NCBI GenBank assembly: GCA_024697705.1
Contig: JAILFF010000066.1
Span: 1 to 14,369, forward strand
Reading direction: 5' to 3'
DNA from: Ruminococcus sp.
Lineage (GTDB): Bacteria > Bacillota > Clostridia > Oscillospirales > Ruminococcaceae
Length of the DNA: 14,369 nucleotides
Both the position numbers and the translations under genes were made by a program. The notes under the pieces were generated by a model. It worked only from the letters and a program-made list of their open reading frames with translations, searched no databases and was not told the DNA's origin. Below are positions 1-6,675 of this stretch, piece after piece; position 1 is the first letter of the stretch; every line of letters begins with the position of its first letter.

Positions 1-1
1 A

Positions 2-907
2 CTTCACAACTACACCTACCTCGGACACCTTGTTCAGCTCCGCACCAGAACGGTCAGCTATAAGAATCATAAGGTCATCAAAAATGACGAGGAAGATATG
101 ATCGTTGTGAAAAATACGCACGAAGCTATTGTTTCTCAGGAACTTTGGGACAGGGTGCGTGAGATGGAGCAGTCGGTGTCGCAGGGCAAGCGTAACTCGG
201 ACGGCTATGTTGCTAACCTCAGCGGACTTATTTACTGTCAAGATTGTGGAAATAAAGTAAGGATGTGTTGGAACAACACCCGTCATCAGCGTGGCGGACC
301 TCGTGAGTTCTATCGTCACAACTTCAACTGCACATCATATCTGAAATACGGAAAACGCTATTGTCCGAGCCACTACATCAAGATGAAAGACATGGAACGT
401 ATCGTGCTTGAAGATATTCGCAGTCTCGCTCAGCTTGTCGTGGAGGACGAGGAAAAGGCAAAAGCGGAATTTCTTGCACACAAGGCGAAGCACCACGAGG
501 AGCAGTATTCCGTTGATACCAAGAAGCTCACAGAGGGCAGATTTCGCTTGCAGGAGCTTGACACACTGATCCAGAACATCTATGAGGACAAAGTCCTCGG
601 CAAGGTATCAGAGGACGTGGCGATGAAGCTGATAGCAAAATATGAAGCCGAACAGAAAGAGCTGTCCGCAGAAGTCGCTGACCTTGAAGAAAAGTTCTCC
701 ACGATCAGGCAGGACGAGGAAGATGTAGCACTGTTCATGGAGCGTCTGAAAAAGTACACCGATGTGCAGGAGCTTACCCGTGAGATGTGTCTGGAGCTGA
801 TTGAGTATATCACCATTGATGCCTATGTTGAGGGGCAGCCCCGTGAAATTTACATCTACTACAAGCTGCTCGATGAACCTCTTAAAGACAGAAGAAGCCT
901 GTTTTAA
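2..907 (+). CDS. Large serine recombinase, C-terminal part (5' end outside window)
   Basis: This is the C-terminal 301 residues of a large serine recombinase, the enzyme class that integrates and excises transposons and ICEs of the Tn4451/Tn5397 kind. The reading frame is open from base 2, so the catalytic serine domain lies beyond the window. Visible in order are a recombinase-domain tail, a zinc beta-ribbon with CxxC near nt 236-247 and further Cys/His at about nt 329-373 (C, then CPSH), a long charged helical and probably coiled-coil segment (about nt 425-720), and a terminal DUF4368-like domain with a KKYTDVQELT motif and an IYIYYK strand. The natural stop is TAA at 905-907. The gene runs toward the tRNA-Leu and is followed by an unrelated tyrosine-recombinase stub, so the right end of its element probably lies just downstream. 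The family call is firm; the specific element is unknown. Confidence 0.9.
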   Translation, partial: LHNYTYLGHLVQLRTRTVSYKNHKVIKNDEEDMIVVKNTHEAIVSQELWDRVREMEQSVSQGKRNSDGYVANLSGLIYCQDCGNKVRMCWNNTRHQRGGPREFYRHNFNCTSYLKYGKRYCPSHYIKMKDMERIVLEDIRSLAQLVVEDEEKAKAEFLAHKAKHHEEQYSVDTKKLTEGRFRLQELDTLIQNIYEDKVLGKVSEDVAMKLIAKYEAEQKELSAEVADLEEKFSTIRQDEEDVALFMERLKKYTDVQELTREMCLELIEYITIDAYVEGQPREIYIYYKLLDEPLKDRRSLF

Positions 908-954
908 GGCGTATTTACGTAATTTATCAATCATACGAAAGTGTGTTACTATTT

Positions 955-966
955 GGCAAGAGGACT
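955..966. other. Probable right junction of the serine-recombinase element
   Basis: Upstream of about 964, the frame of the tyrosine-recombinase stub stops resembling an integrase. From TTANFYSHLD onward it matches the expected C-terminal motif. Large serine recombinase genes commonly lie very close to one end of their element, so the element end is placed between the recombinase stop (907) and about 966. The exact crossover dinucleotide cannot be read without the other end or an empty site. Confidence 0.4.
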
Positions 967-1089
967 ACCGCCAACTTTTATAGTCATCTCGATTACAAGT
1001 CGAGAATCTCATCTGCTGAGGTTATTGCCAATGCTCTCGGAGACGAAGAAGATGAGGACGAGGGCAAAAAGAAAACCGCAGGCTCTTGA
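964..1089 (+). pseudogene. Tyrosine recombinase (integrase) C-terminal stub
   Basis: Forty-one codons ending in TGA (1087-1089) read TTANFYSHLDYKSR followed by a helix (ISSAEVIANAL) and a charged tail rich in Asp, Glu and Lys. The T..FYSHLD block matches the nucleophile region of phage and ICE tyrosine integrases, where the Tyr of a YxH motif attacks DNA. The rest of the catalytic domain (R, K, HxxR, H) is absent: upstream sequence in this frame is unrelated and belongs to the end of the serine recombinase. The stub has no start codon or Shine-Dalgarno site of its own. Its stop lies 21 bases from the 3' end of tRNA-Leu, the normal place for an integrase gene of an element inserted at a tRNA 3' end. 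It is read as the remains of an older element disrupted by the serine-recombinase element. The motif match is from memory of the family, not a search. Confidence 0.65.
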
Positions 1090-1102
1090 TAAAAGAACCT
1101 GC
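1064..1102 (-). terminator. Intrinsic terminator of the tRNA-Leu transcript
   Basis: On the minus strand, a 10-bp stem (GCAGGTTCTT with AAGAGCCTGC, one G-U pair) and a short loop are followed by a T-rich tract (TTTTCTTTTT). It lies 9 bases past the CCA end of the tRNA. On the plus strand the same bases encode the last residues (KKKTAGS) of the integrase stub, so the two features overlap completely. Confidence 0.8.
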
Positions 1103-1110
1103 GATCTCGA

Positions 1111-1197
1111 TGGTGCCGGTGGCGGGGGTCGAACCCGCACGGTGTTGCCACCAACGGATTTTGAATCCGTCACGTCTGCCAATTCCATCACACCGGC
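1111..1197 (-). tRNA. tRNA-Leu (anticodon CAA)
   Basis: A complete cloverleaf can be folded on the minus strand. The acceptor stem is GCCGGTG with CACCGGC, the discriminator is A, and CCA is encoded in the genome. The D arm contains the usual AATTGGCAGAC stretch. The anticodon stem ACGGA/TCCGT encloses the loop TTCAAAA, so the anticodon is CAA and reads UUG. The extra arm is long, as in class II leucine tRNAs, and the T arm contains GGGTTCGACCCC. No convincing promoter lies directly upstream of 1197. The nearest good one is at 1484-1512, so the tRNA is probably transcribed as the last part of a longer RNA ending at 1064-1102. Its 3' end acts as the apparent integration site for the adjacent tyrosine-recombinase element. 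Confidence 0.96.
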
Positions 1198-1425
1198 ATA
1201 GTTGTTAAATTTTTGTAAACAAGCACACAAGACAAAAAGTCCGTTACTGCAACCGAAAAGAATGAGAAAACAATCAAATTTGGTAGAAAACTTCTGAACC
1301 CTACGAGAAAAAGTACAAGACTTTTTCTACCAAATGAGAAGTGCAATAGTGTTGAAACGTCGGAATGACGTAGATTTCAAGAAAATCGTGGTAGATTTGG
1401 AATTCACTCAGCCAAAAAAGTTTGA
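1198..1425 (-). other. Structured spacer between the half tRNA and tRNA-Leu
   Basis: These 228 AT-rich bases hold no credible protein gene. Read on the minus strand, downstream of the promoter at 1484-1512, they contain three potential stem-loops, at about 1401-1432, 1352-1380 and 1278-1335. The first overlaps the 3' side of the half-tRNA anticodon stem. The spacer may be the scar of an excised or deleted element, or the body of a structured transcript that ends in tRNA-Leu. The sequence does not decide between them. Confidence 0.45.
1278..1335. repeat. 13-bp inverted repeat with a competing inner hairpin
   Basis: ATTTGGTAGAAAA (1278-1290) is exactly the reverse complement of 1323-1335. An inner 8-bp inverted repeat, GAAAAAGT (1307-1314) with ACTTTTTC (1320-1327), shares bases with the right outer arm, so the two stems exclude each other in RNA. 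No transposase gene or visible target duplication accompanies it. Confidence 0.7.
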
Positions 1426-1468
1426 GTGGATTTTGAGTCCACCGTGTCTGCCATTCCACCACATCGGC
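1426..1468 (-). pseudogene. Truncated tRNA-Leu(CAA), 5' half only
   Basis: The minus strand starts like a leucine tRNA: acceptor 5' strand GCCGATG, D arm with GGTGGAATGGCAGAC, and anticodon arm GTGGA-CTCAAAA-TCCAC with anticodon CAA. Immediately after the anticodon stem the tRNA stops. There is no long extra arm, no T arm and no CATCGGC acceptor partner, and the next bases are unrelated AT-rich sequence. The acceptor differs from the intact neighbour (GCCGATG against GCCGGTG), so it is not a simple partial copy of it. It keeps a perfect promoter 16 bases upstream. The break at the anticodon stem is where many tyrosine integrases cross over in tRNA genes, so this is read as an old attachment-site scar. 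Confidence 0.85.
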
Positions 1469-1483
1469 AATATCACGATATCT

Positions 1484-1512
1484 ATTATACCACAAAAAAA
1501 CAGGATTGTCAA
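1484..1512 (-). promoter_or_regulatory. Consensus sigma-A promoter of the tRNA-Leu locus
   Basis: On the minus strand, TTGACA (1507-1512) and TATAAT (1484-1489) are separated by exactly 17 bases, with TGG directly before the -10. Transcription should start near 1477, nine bases before the half tRNA, and can run through to the complete tRNA-Leu. It lies downstream of the pyrF terminator, so it opens a new unit. Confidence 0.9.
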
Positions 1513-1551
1513 TACCTTTTCAAATAATAACATATATTATCATAGATTAAC

Positions 1552-1584
1552 AATAAAAAACAGGCTCTCAAACAGAGAGCCTGC
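1552..1584 (-). terminator. Intrinsic terminator after pyrF
   Basis: Eleven bases past the pyrF stop, the minus strand has a perfect 9-bp stem (CAGGCTCTC with GAGAGCCTG, arms 1561-1569 and 1575-1583) and a 5-base loop, followed by TTTTTTATT. This marks the 3' end of the glk-to-pyrF transcription unit. Confidence 0.95.
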
Positions 1585-1594
1585 AAATTATCTG

Positions 1595-2533
1595 TTATTC
1601 GGGAAGAACTATCTTCGGAAGGAAGGAAATAATATCCTCTTTCATTCTGATAACTTCTCTTCTTGCCGCCTGAGCGAAATCGTGCTCGTCGCACTCTTCC
1701 TTTTTGTAAGCGCACATTACTCCGCGTGAGCTGTTGACGATAGCTCCGAGTCCGTTGGCGTCAAAGCCTTTGGAAACACCTTCCGCGCCGCCGCCCTGCG
1801 CTCCGTAGCCCGGAACGAGGAAAAACGTATGCGGCAGAGCCTTGCGCATTTCAGCAAGCTGTTCGGGATAGGTAGCGCCTACAACAGCTCCGACGCCGCT
1901 GTAACCGTATTTGCCCATTACCTCAGCGCCCCATGTTTCGCACATATCGCCCATTGCGGCGTAAACGGTCTTTCCGCTTTCAAGCTTCTGATCCTGCAAT
2001 TCGCCGCTTGACTTGTTGGAAGTCTTGACAAGCACAAAAATGCCCTTGTCGTAAGCCTTGCACTGGGTAAGCAACGGAGAAATACCGTCGGTACCGAGAT
2101 ATCCGTTCACCGTGAGCGCGTCGCTGCCAAAGGGTTCAAGCTGTTCGCCGCCCACCTCGCAGAAGCCCAGATGAGCAGCCGCATAAGCCTCCATAGTCGC
2201 GCCGATATCATTACGCTTGCCGTCAGTGATGACGAACATCCCCTTTTCCTGCGCGTATTGAATGGTCTTGTAAAGAGTCTTGACTCCCTCGTAGCCGTAC
2301 ATCTCGTAGTAGGCTGCCTGCGGCTTGATCGCGGGGCAGATGTCGTGTATCTCGTCGATTATAGCCTTGTTGAAATCGAGGACAGCCTTTGCGGCAGCCT
2401 TAAGCGTTTTGCCGTGCTTTTCGATCCTTTTTTCGACTATAAACTTGGGGACATATTCCAGCTTGGGGTCAAGTCCCACGACCGAGGGGTTCTGTGTCTT
2501 TACAATATTTTCGATAAGTCTGTCAAATGCCAT
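1595..2533 (-). CDS. pyrF: Orotidine 5'-phosphate decarboxylase
   Basis: This enzyme converts orotidine monophosphate to UMP, the last step of de novo pyrimidine synthesis, in the cytoplasm. The 312-residue length and sequence fit the long group 2 OMP decarboxylases. Visible motifs are VGLDPKL (Asp22), AIKPQAAYYE (Lys70), the catalytic DGKRNDIG stretch (Asp104, Lys106, Asp109) with following T-rich loop, ALTVNGYLG, VPGYGAQGG at about 240-248 and NSSRG at about 267-271, where the Arg should bind phosphate. The open frame extends further upstream inside pyrC, but the start chosen is ATG at 2531-2533. It has GGAGG 10 bases upstream and begins MAFDRLIENI, as family members do. That Shine-Dalgarno site lies in the last codons of pyrC and only 5 bases separate the genes, so the two are probably translationally coupled. 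Confidence 0.97.
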   Translation of the reverse strand: MAFDRLIENIVKTQNPSVVGLDPKLEYVPKFIVEKRIEKHGKTLKAAAKAVLDFNKAIIDEIHDICPAIKPQAAYYEMYGYEGVKTLYKTIQYAQEKGMFVITDGKRNDIGATMEAYAAAHLGFCEVGGEQLEPFGSDALTVNGYLGTDGISPLLTQCKAYDKGIFVLVKTSNKSSGELQDQKLESGKTVYAAMGDMCETWGAEVMGKYGYSGVGAVVGATYPEQLAEMRKALPHTFFLVPGYGAQGGGAEGVSKGFDANGLGAIVNSSRGVMCAYKKEECDEHDFAQAARREVIRMKEDIISFLPKIVLPE

Positions 2534-2538
2534 AATGT

Positions 2539-3825
2539 TCACTCCTCCGGACGATATACGATACCGGCGCTTCCGCAGATCGTATAAACGACTTTGCCGG
2601 TAAAGGTCTCGCCCTTGAATACGGTATTTTTTGATCTCGAATGAAGCTTGTCGGGCTCGACTGTCCATTTTTTATCGGGGTCAAATATACACAACTCCGC
2701 CTTTTCTCCTTCGGCGATCTTAACGGGCGGAAGTCCGAGTATGCGGCGCGGATTGTCCGCCATGACTCTTACTATATCGTCAATACCAAGCTTTCCGCTG
2801 TGATAAAAATGCGTAAGAGTAGCCGCAAGCGAGGTCTCAAGTCCAACCACACCGTTAGCCGCGGTAAGAAAATCCGCCTTCTGCTCCGCCGTGTGCGGCG
2901 CATGGTCGGTGATTATGCAGTCGATAGTCCCGTCAAGAAGCGCTTCCTCAACTGCTTTCCTGTCGTCCTCCGTGCGAAGCGGCGGAGACATACGGTAATC
3001 CGCGTCGCGGCTCATTAGCTTTTCTTCGGTATAGGTAAAGTAATGCGGCGCAGTCTCGCAGGTGACGTTCACGCCGTCTTTTTTAGCCGCCCTGATGATA
3101 TTCACGCTGCCTCTTGTCGAAACATGGCAGATATGCACATGAGCGCCGCAGCTTGCCGCAAGAGCGATCTCGCGGGCAGTGATGTAATCCTCACTTGCCC
3201 TGTCCATGCCCTTGACGCCGAGTGCTTCGGAGACTTTGCCTTTATTTATGATGCCGCCGTTAATGATATTCAGGTCTTCGCAGTGCGAGGAAACGCACAA
3301 GCCGTTTTTCACGGACAGCTCAAGCGCCTTACGCATCAGCTCAGCGTTCTCTACGGGCTTGCCGTCATCGGTGATACAGAATACTCCTGCTTTGATAAGC
3401 TCATCGTAGTCGCAAAGCTCCTTACTCTGCATACCCTTTGTTATACAAGCTGAGGTATAAACGTTTATCCCCGTTTCGGCGCCTTTGGCGATGATATACT
3501 TGACAGTATCGGCGTTATCGACAGGCGGCTTGGTATTCGGCATAAGCAGTACGCCGGTAACTCCGCCCGCCTTTGCCGCCGCCGCTCCCGAGATAATATC
3601 TTCCTTCTCGGTAAATCCGGGATCGCGCCAGTGAACGTGCATATCAAACAGTCCCGGAATCGCACAAAGTCCCGTGCAGTCAAGCAGTTCAGCTCCGTCC
3701 GAAAGCTCTTCGGGAATATCGGGCGCGATCTTTTTAATCGTCCCGTTTTCGATAATTATATCCGTAGTACCGTCGATCCCCGAAAGAGGATCAACGGCGC
3801 GGACATTTTTAAGAAATAATTTCAT
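2539..3825 (-). CDS. pyrC: Dihydroorotase, class I
   Basis: The enzyme cyclises N-carbamoyl-L-aspartate to dihydroorotate, the third step of pyrimidine synthesis. At 428 residues it matches the Bacillus-type class I dihydroorotases of the amidohydrolase superfamily. Metal-binding elements are visible: DMHVHWRDPG with His63 and His65, ITDDG with Asp153, SSHCED with His181, HICHVS with His231/His234, and ITDHAPH with Asp307. The N-terminal strand (MKLFLKNVRAVDP) and the C-terminal segment FKGETFTGKV are typical. The ATG at 3823-3825 is well supported by family alignment, yet no clear Shine-Dalgarno site precedes it; the 26-base gap after the upstream gene is AT-rich. It may rely on coupling to the upstream gene or on an unstructured leader. 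pyrF follows 5 bases downstream. Confidence 0.97.
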   Translation of the reverse strand: MKLFLKNVRAVDPLSGIDGTTDIIIENGTIKKIAPDIPEELSDGAELLDCTGLCAIPGLFDMHVHWRDPGFTEKEDIISGAAAAKAGGVTGVLLMPNTKPPVDNADTVKYIIAKGAETGINVYTSACITKGMQSKELCDYDELIKAGVFCITDDGKPVENAELMRKALELSVKNGLCVSSHCEDLNIINGGIINKGKVSEALGVKGMDRASEDYITAREIALAASCGAHVHICHVSTRGSVNIIRAAKKDGVNVTCETAPHYFTYTEEKLMSRDADYRMSPPLRTEDDRKAVEEALLDGTIDCIITDHAPHTAEQKADFLTAANGVVGLETSLAATLTHFYHSGKLGIDDIVRVMADNPRRILGLPPVKIAEGEKAELCIFDPDKKWTVEPDKLHSRSKNTVFKGETFTGKVVYTICGSAGIVYRPEE

Positions 3826-3851
3826 AGTAATAAATGTTATTGAAAGAATGA

Positions 3852-4418
3852 TTATCTTTCCTTGGTAAGGTCGTGCTCGGAAGCGTACAGGTCGAGAGTG
3901 TATTCATACATCTTGCATTTGAGTACAAGAGAATCGGCAGACGAGCCGTCAGCAGCGCTCATAAGGAAGGAAATAGTAGGCTCCTTATCCTTTATTATCG
4001 AAGGATTCTTGCCGAATTCAGCGTCTTTGAGCTGGAACTCAAGGTTTGAATAGGACATTTCGGAGAGTACCTTAAACTTAACAAACTTTGCATACTCCTC
4101 AGTGTAGTGATCGGGGAGCATGAGCATCTTGATCTTACGGGACTTTTCATCGATCTTGAACCAGCCGTCAGCGATCTGCTTCTCGCCTTTCACTATCTTG
4201 AACTCGCCCTGCTGATTGAGATCAAATACGTAAAGTTCTGCGTTGGGATCATCATTGGCATATTCGGTCCAGGGACCAGATACTACCTTACGGGTCTCCG
4301 AGCCGAGCTGGGTATCGGGAGAACCGAGAACGTATGAACATACTATTACTATCGCAAATACCAAAACAACTGCGATAACCACAAGTATAAATCTTAAAAT
4401 ACCTTTTAAAACCTTCAT
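3852..4418 (-). CDS. Small membrane-anchored protein of unknown function
   Basis: The 188-residue product is not recognised. A short basic N-terminus (MKVLKGILR) leads into one hydrophobic segment at about residues 8-31 (FILVVIAVVLVFAIVIVCSYV), with no lipobox or clear cleavage site. It should be a single-pass protein with its remaining 155 or so residues outside the membrane. The outer part alternates short strands and turns (for example ELYVFDLNQQGEFKIV, then DGWFKID, then KIKMLML). This resembles the small lipocalin-like proteins of Clostridia that report a fit of backbone strands, but that comparison is only an impression. The start at ATG 4416-4418 is supported by GAAGG four bases upstream. 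It lies between ilvD (47-base gap) and pyrC (26-base gap) in the same direction. Nothing in it indicates a role in either pathway. Confidence 0.85.
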   Translation of the reverse strand: MKVLKGILRFILVVIAVVLVFAIVIVCSYVLGSPDTQLGSETRKVVSGPWTEYANDDPNAELYVFDLNQQGEFKIVKGEKQIADGWFKIDEKSRKIKMLMLPDHYTEEYAKFVKFKVLSEMSYSNLEFQLKDAEFGKNPSIIKDKEPTISFLMSAADGSSADSLVLKCKMYEYTLDLYASEHDLTKER

Positions 4419-4465
4419 TAGACCTTCGTTCCTTTCATAATTCCGTAGATTTTGCTTACGGCAGT

Positions 4466-6142
4466 TCAGTTGCCGCTTTTAAGAATAGCGCCCGTGTTGC
4501 CCGAAGTAACAAGCGAGGCGTATCTTGCGAGGTAACCCGTGGTGATCCTGGGCTGTCTGGGCTTCCACTCGGCTTTTCTTGCCGCTAATTCCTCGTCGGA
4601 TACCTTGACGTTGATCGTATTCGCGGGAATATCTATCGAGATGATATCACCGTCGCGTACAAGCGCGATAGGACCGCCGACAGCAGCTTCGGGAGAAACG
4701 TGACCGATCGAAGCGCCTCTTGTTGCGCCGCTGAAACGTCCGTCAGTGATAAGCGCGACCGAAGAACCGAGACCCATACCCATTATAGCGGAGGTAGGAT
4801 TGAGCATCTCTCTCATGCCGGGACCGCCTTTGGGACCCTCATAGCGGATAACGACCACATCGCCCTCGACGATCTTGCCGCTCTTGATAGCCTCGATAGC
4901 GTCCTCCTCGCAGTCGTAGCACTTGGCGGGACCCTCATGAACGAGCATCTCGGGAGCAACGGCACTTCTCTTAACTACGCAGCTGTCGGGAGCAAGATTT
5001 CCGCGAAGAACGGCGATACCGCCTGTCTCCGAATAGGGATTCTCGATAGGTCTTATAAGCTCGTGATTCTTGTTCACGGCGTTCGCTATGTTCTCGCCAA
5101 CGGTCTTGCCCGTGCAGGTGATGATATCGGTGTTGAGCAGATCCTTCTTGGTCAGTTCCTTCATTACCGCGTAAACGCCGCCCGCTTCGTTAAGGTCTTC
5201 CATATAGGTATGACCCGCAGGCGCGAGGTGGCAGAGGTTCGGAGTCTTAGCCGAGATAGCGTTTGCAATGTCAAGATTCAGATCTATGCCGCACTCGTGA
5301 GCGATAGCGGGCAGATGCAGCATGGAGTTTGTCGAGCAGCCGAGCGCCATATCTACGGTGAGAGCGTTCATGAAAGCTTTTTCTGTCATGATGTCACGGG
5401 GACGGATATTCTTTCTGTAAAGCTCCATTACCTGCATACCTGCGGTCTTGGCAAGCTTGATTCTTTCGGAATAAACGGCGGGGATAGTGCCGTTTCCGCG
5501 CAGACCCATACCGAGAACTTCGGTCAGGCAGTTCATCGAGTTCGCGGTGTACATACCCGAGCAGCTTCCGCAGGTCGGGCAGGTCTTGTTCTCAAACTCG
5601 TCAAGACCATCCTGATCGAGCTTGCCCGCCGCAAAGGAGCCTACCGCCTCGAACATACTCGAAAGCGAAGTCTTTTTGCCCTGAACGTGACCCGCAAGCA
5701 TCGGACCGCCCGAAACAAAGATCGTCGGTACGTTTACTCTCGCGGCAGCCATCAGCAGACCGGGAACGTTCTTGTCGCAGTTGGGTATCATAACAAGTGC
5801 GTCAAAGTGATGCGCCAACGCCATACATTCGGTGCTGTCGGCGATAAGGTCACGGGTAACGAGGGAATACTTCATGCCCTGATGACCCATCGCGATACCG
5901 TCACAGACCGCTATCGCGGGGAATACGACAGGAGTTCCGCCGTTCATCGCAACGCCGAGCTTTACTGCCTCTACGAGCTTGTCGATGTTCATGTGACCCG
6001 GCACGATCTCGTTGTAAGAGGATACTATGCCGACCAGCGGACGGTTCATTTCTTCCCTTGTCATTCCAAGCGCGTTGAACAGTGAGCGCTGAGGAGCCTT
6101 GTCTGCACCGTCGCAGAAGAACGATTTGTTTTCATTAGCCAT
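4466..6142 (-). CDS. ilvD: Dihydroxy-acid dehydratase
   Basis: IlvD dehydrates 2,3-dihydroxy-isovalerate and 2,3-dihydroxy-3-methylvalerate to the 2-keto acids that precede valine, leucine and isoleucine. The 558-residue product has the family signatures CDGIAMGHQGMKYSL (Asp81, a likely Mg ligand), NCDKNVPG (Cys122, Lys124), CPTCGSCSGMYTANSMNCL (Cys194), VIRYEGPKGGPGM and ITDGRFSG. The third cluster Cys of the oxygen-stable [2Fe-2S] enzymes is absent: the equivalent early segment reads SYNEIVPGH, as in E. coli IlvD (FTQFVPGH). An oxygen-sensitive [4Fe-4S] enzyme is therefore likely, which suits an anaerobe. The start chosen is ATG 6140-6142, with GAAGG 8 bases upstream. A longer frame to 6181 would add an AT-rich, Lys/Ile-rich tail and has no ribosome site. 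No leucine-type attenuator or T-box is visible upstream. Confidence 0.97.
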   Translation of the reverse strand: MANENKSFFCDGADKAPQRSLFNALGMTREEMNRPLVGIVSSYNEIVPGHMNIDKLVEAVKLGVAMNGGTPVVFPAIAVCDGIAMGHQGMKYSLVTRDLIADSTECMALAHHFDALVMIPNCDKNVPGLLMAAARVNVPTIFVSGGPMLAGHVQGKKTSLSSMFEAVGSFAAGKLDQDGLDEFENKTCPTCGSCSGMYTANSMNCLTEVLGMGLRGNGTIPAVYSERIKLAKTAGMQVMELYRKNIRPRDIMTEKAFMNALTVDMALGCSTNSMLHLPAIAHECGIDLNLDIANAISAKTPNLCHLAPAGHTYMEDLNEAGGVYAVMKELTKKDLLNTDIITCTGKTVGENIANAVNKNHELIRPIENPYSETGGIAVLRGNLAPDSCVVKRSAVAPEMLVHEGPAKCYDCEEDAIEAIKSGKIVEGDVVVIRYEGPKGGPGMREMLNPTSAIMGMGLGSSVALITDGRFSGATRGASIGHVSPEAAVGGPIALVRDGDIISIDIPANTINVKVSDEELAARKAEWKPRQPRITTGYLARYASLVTSGNTGAILKSGN

Positions 6143-6177
6143 TATGATTACCTTCTTTATATTAATATTTTTGTATT

Positions 6178-6648
6178 TCATTCGGTGAAAGTCTCTGCCG
6201 CATGGTCAAGAGCCTTGTCAAGAAACGCTTGCAGCGGAGTACCGAGAACGTTTTCGGGTGCGGAAGCCATTAGCCACATTTCCATATCCTCATTATCGGT
6301 GAACTTGTAATATCTCACAACTCCGTCGCGCCACTTTTTTACCCAGCCGTCAGACATTGCCGTCATTTTGCCGACAGCGCAGGGTATTGTCGGAACAGAG
6401 TCGGTATCGGCGTCCTGCACCGTGATATGTATGTAAATATCCTTGCTCATCAGCTCACCAAAGAAGTCAAAAGCGTCCTCGCCTGTATTATCTCCGCAGT
6501 ATTGGAAACACATTTCGACCTCCATAGCAGCCGTTTCATAATTTTGAAGAATAAAACCCACCGACGGCAGCTCAAAGCTCTTTTCCGACATATCCGAGAA
6601 AACTCTTTCATAGCCGTTTATCTCGGGAACGGATTCAAAATACTCCAT
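6178..6648 (-). CDS. Unrecognised protein, paralogue of the upstream gene's C-terminal domain
   Basis: The 156-residue protein is acidic, soluble by appearance, and has no signal peptide or membrane segment. It shares a domain of about 130 residues with the C-terminal part of the adjacent upstream protein: SFELP near residue 25, then GWV, an RYYKFT strand, VLGTPL and a closing LDHAAETFTE. The neighbour has SFELPP, GWV, RYYGFT, VVGTPL and LDHAAETYRE in the same order. It therefore looks like a tandem duplication that diverged. No family name is known to me. ATG 6646-6648 is preferred because AAAGGA lies about 9 bases upstream; an in-frame ATG at 6664-6666 lacks a good site. It lies 27 bases after its paralogue and 35 before ilvD. 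Confidence 0.85.
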   Translation of the reverse strand: MEYFESVPEINGYERVFSDMSEKSFELPSVGFILQNYETAAMEVEMCFQYCGDNTGEDAFDFFGELMSKDIYIHITVQDADTDSVPTIPCAVGKMTAMSDGWVKKWRDGVVRYYKFTDNEDMEMWLMASAPENVLGTPLQAFLDKALDHAAETFTE

Positions 6649-6675
6649 ATTATCGTTTCCTTTCATATTTTTATA

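Noticed and set aside
941..1230. Short frames across the tRNA-Leu on both strands
   Set aside because: They translate the tRNA itself; the real coding trace here is the integrase stub in a different frame.
1301..1495. Short minus-strand frame upstream of tRNA-Leu
   Set aside because: Its N-terminal part is simply the translation of the half tRNA and promoter; no ribosome site and no conserved protein feature.
2534..2668. N-terminal extension of pyrF into pyrC
   Set aside because: The extension overlaps pyrC codons, lacks a ribosome site, and family members begin at the internal ATG with GGAGG.
4419..4465. Two small inverted repeats between ilvD and the next gene as a terminator
   Set aside because: Stems are only about 5 bp and no T run follows on the minus strand, so an operon break is not supported.
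4700..6085. 461-codon open frame on the plus strand opposite ilvD
   Set aside because: It is fully antisense to a firm ilvD gene, its composition (His, Arg, Ser rich) is that of a reverse-frame shadow, and it has no recognisable domain.
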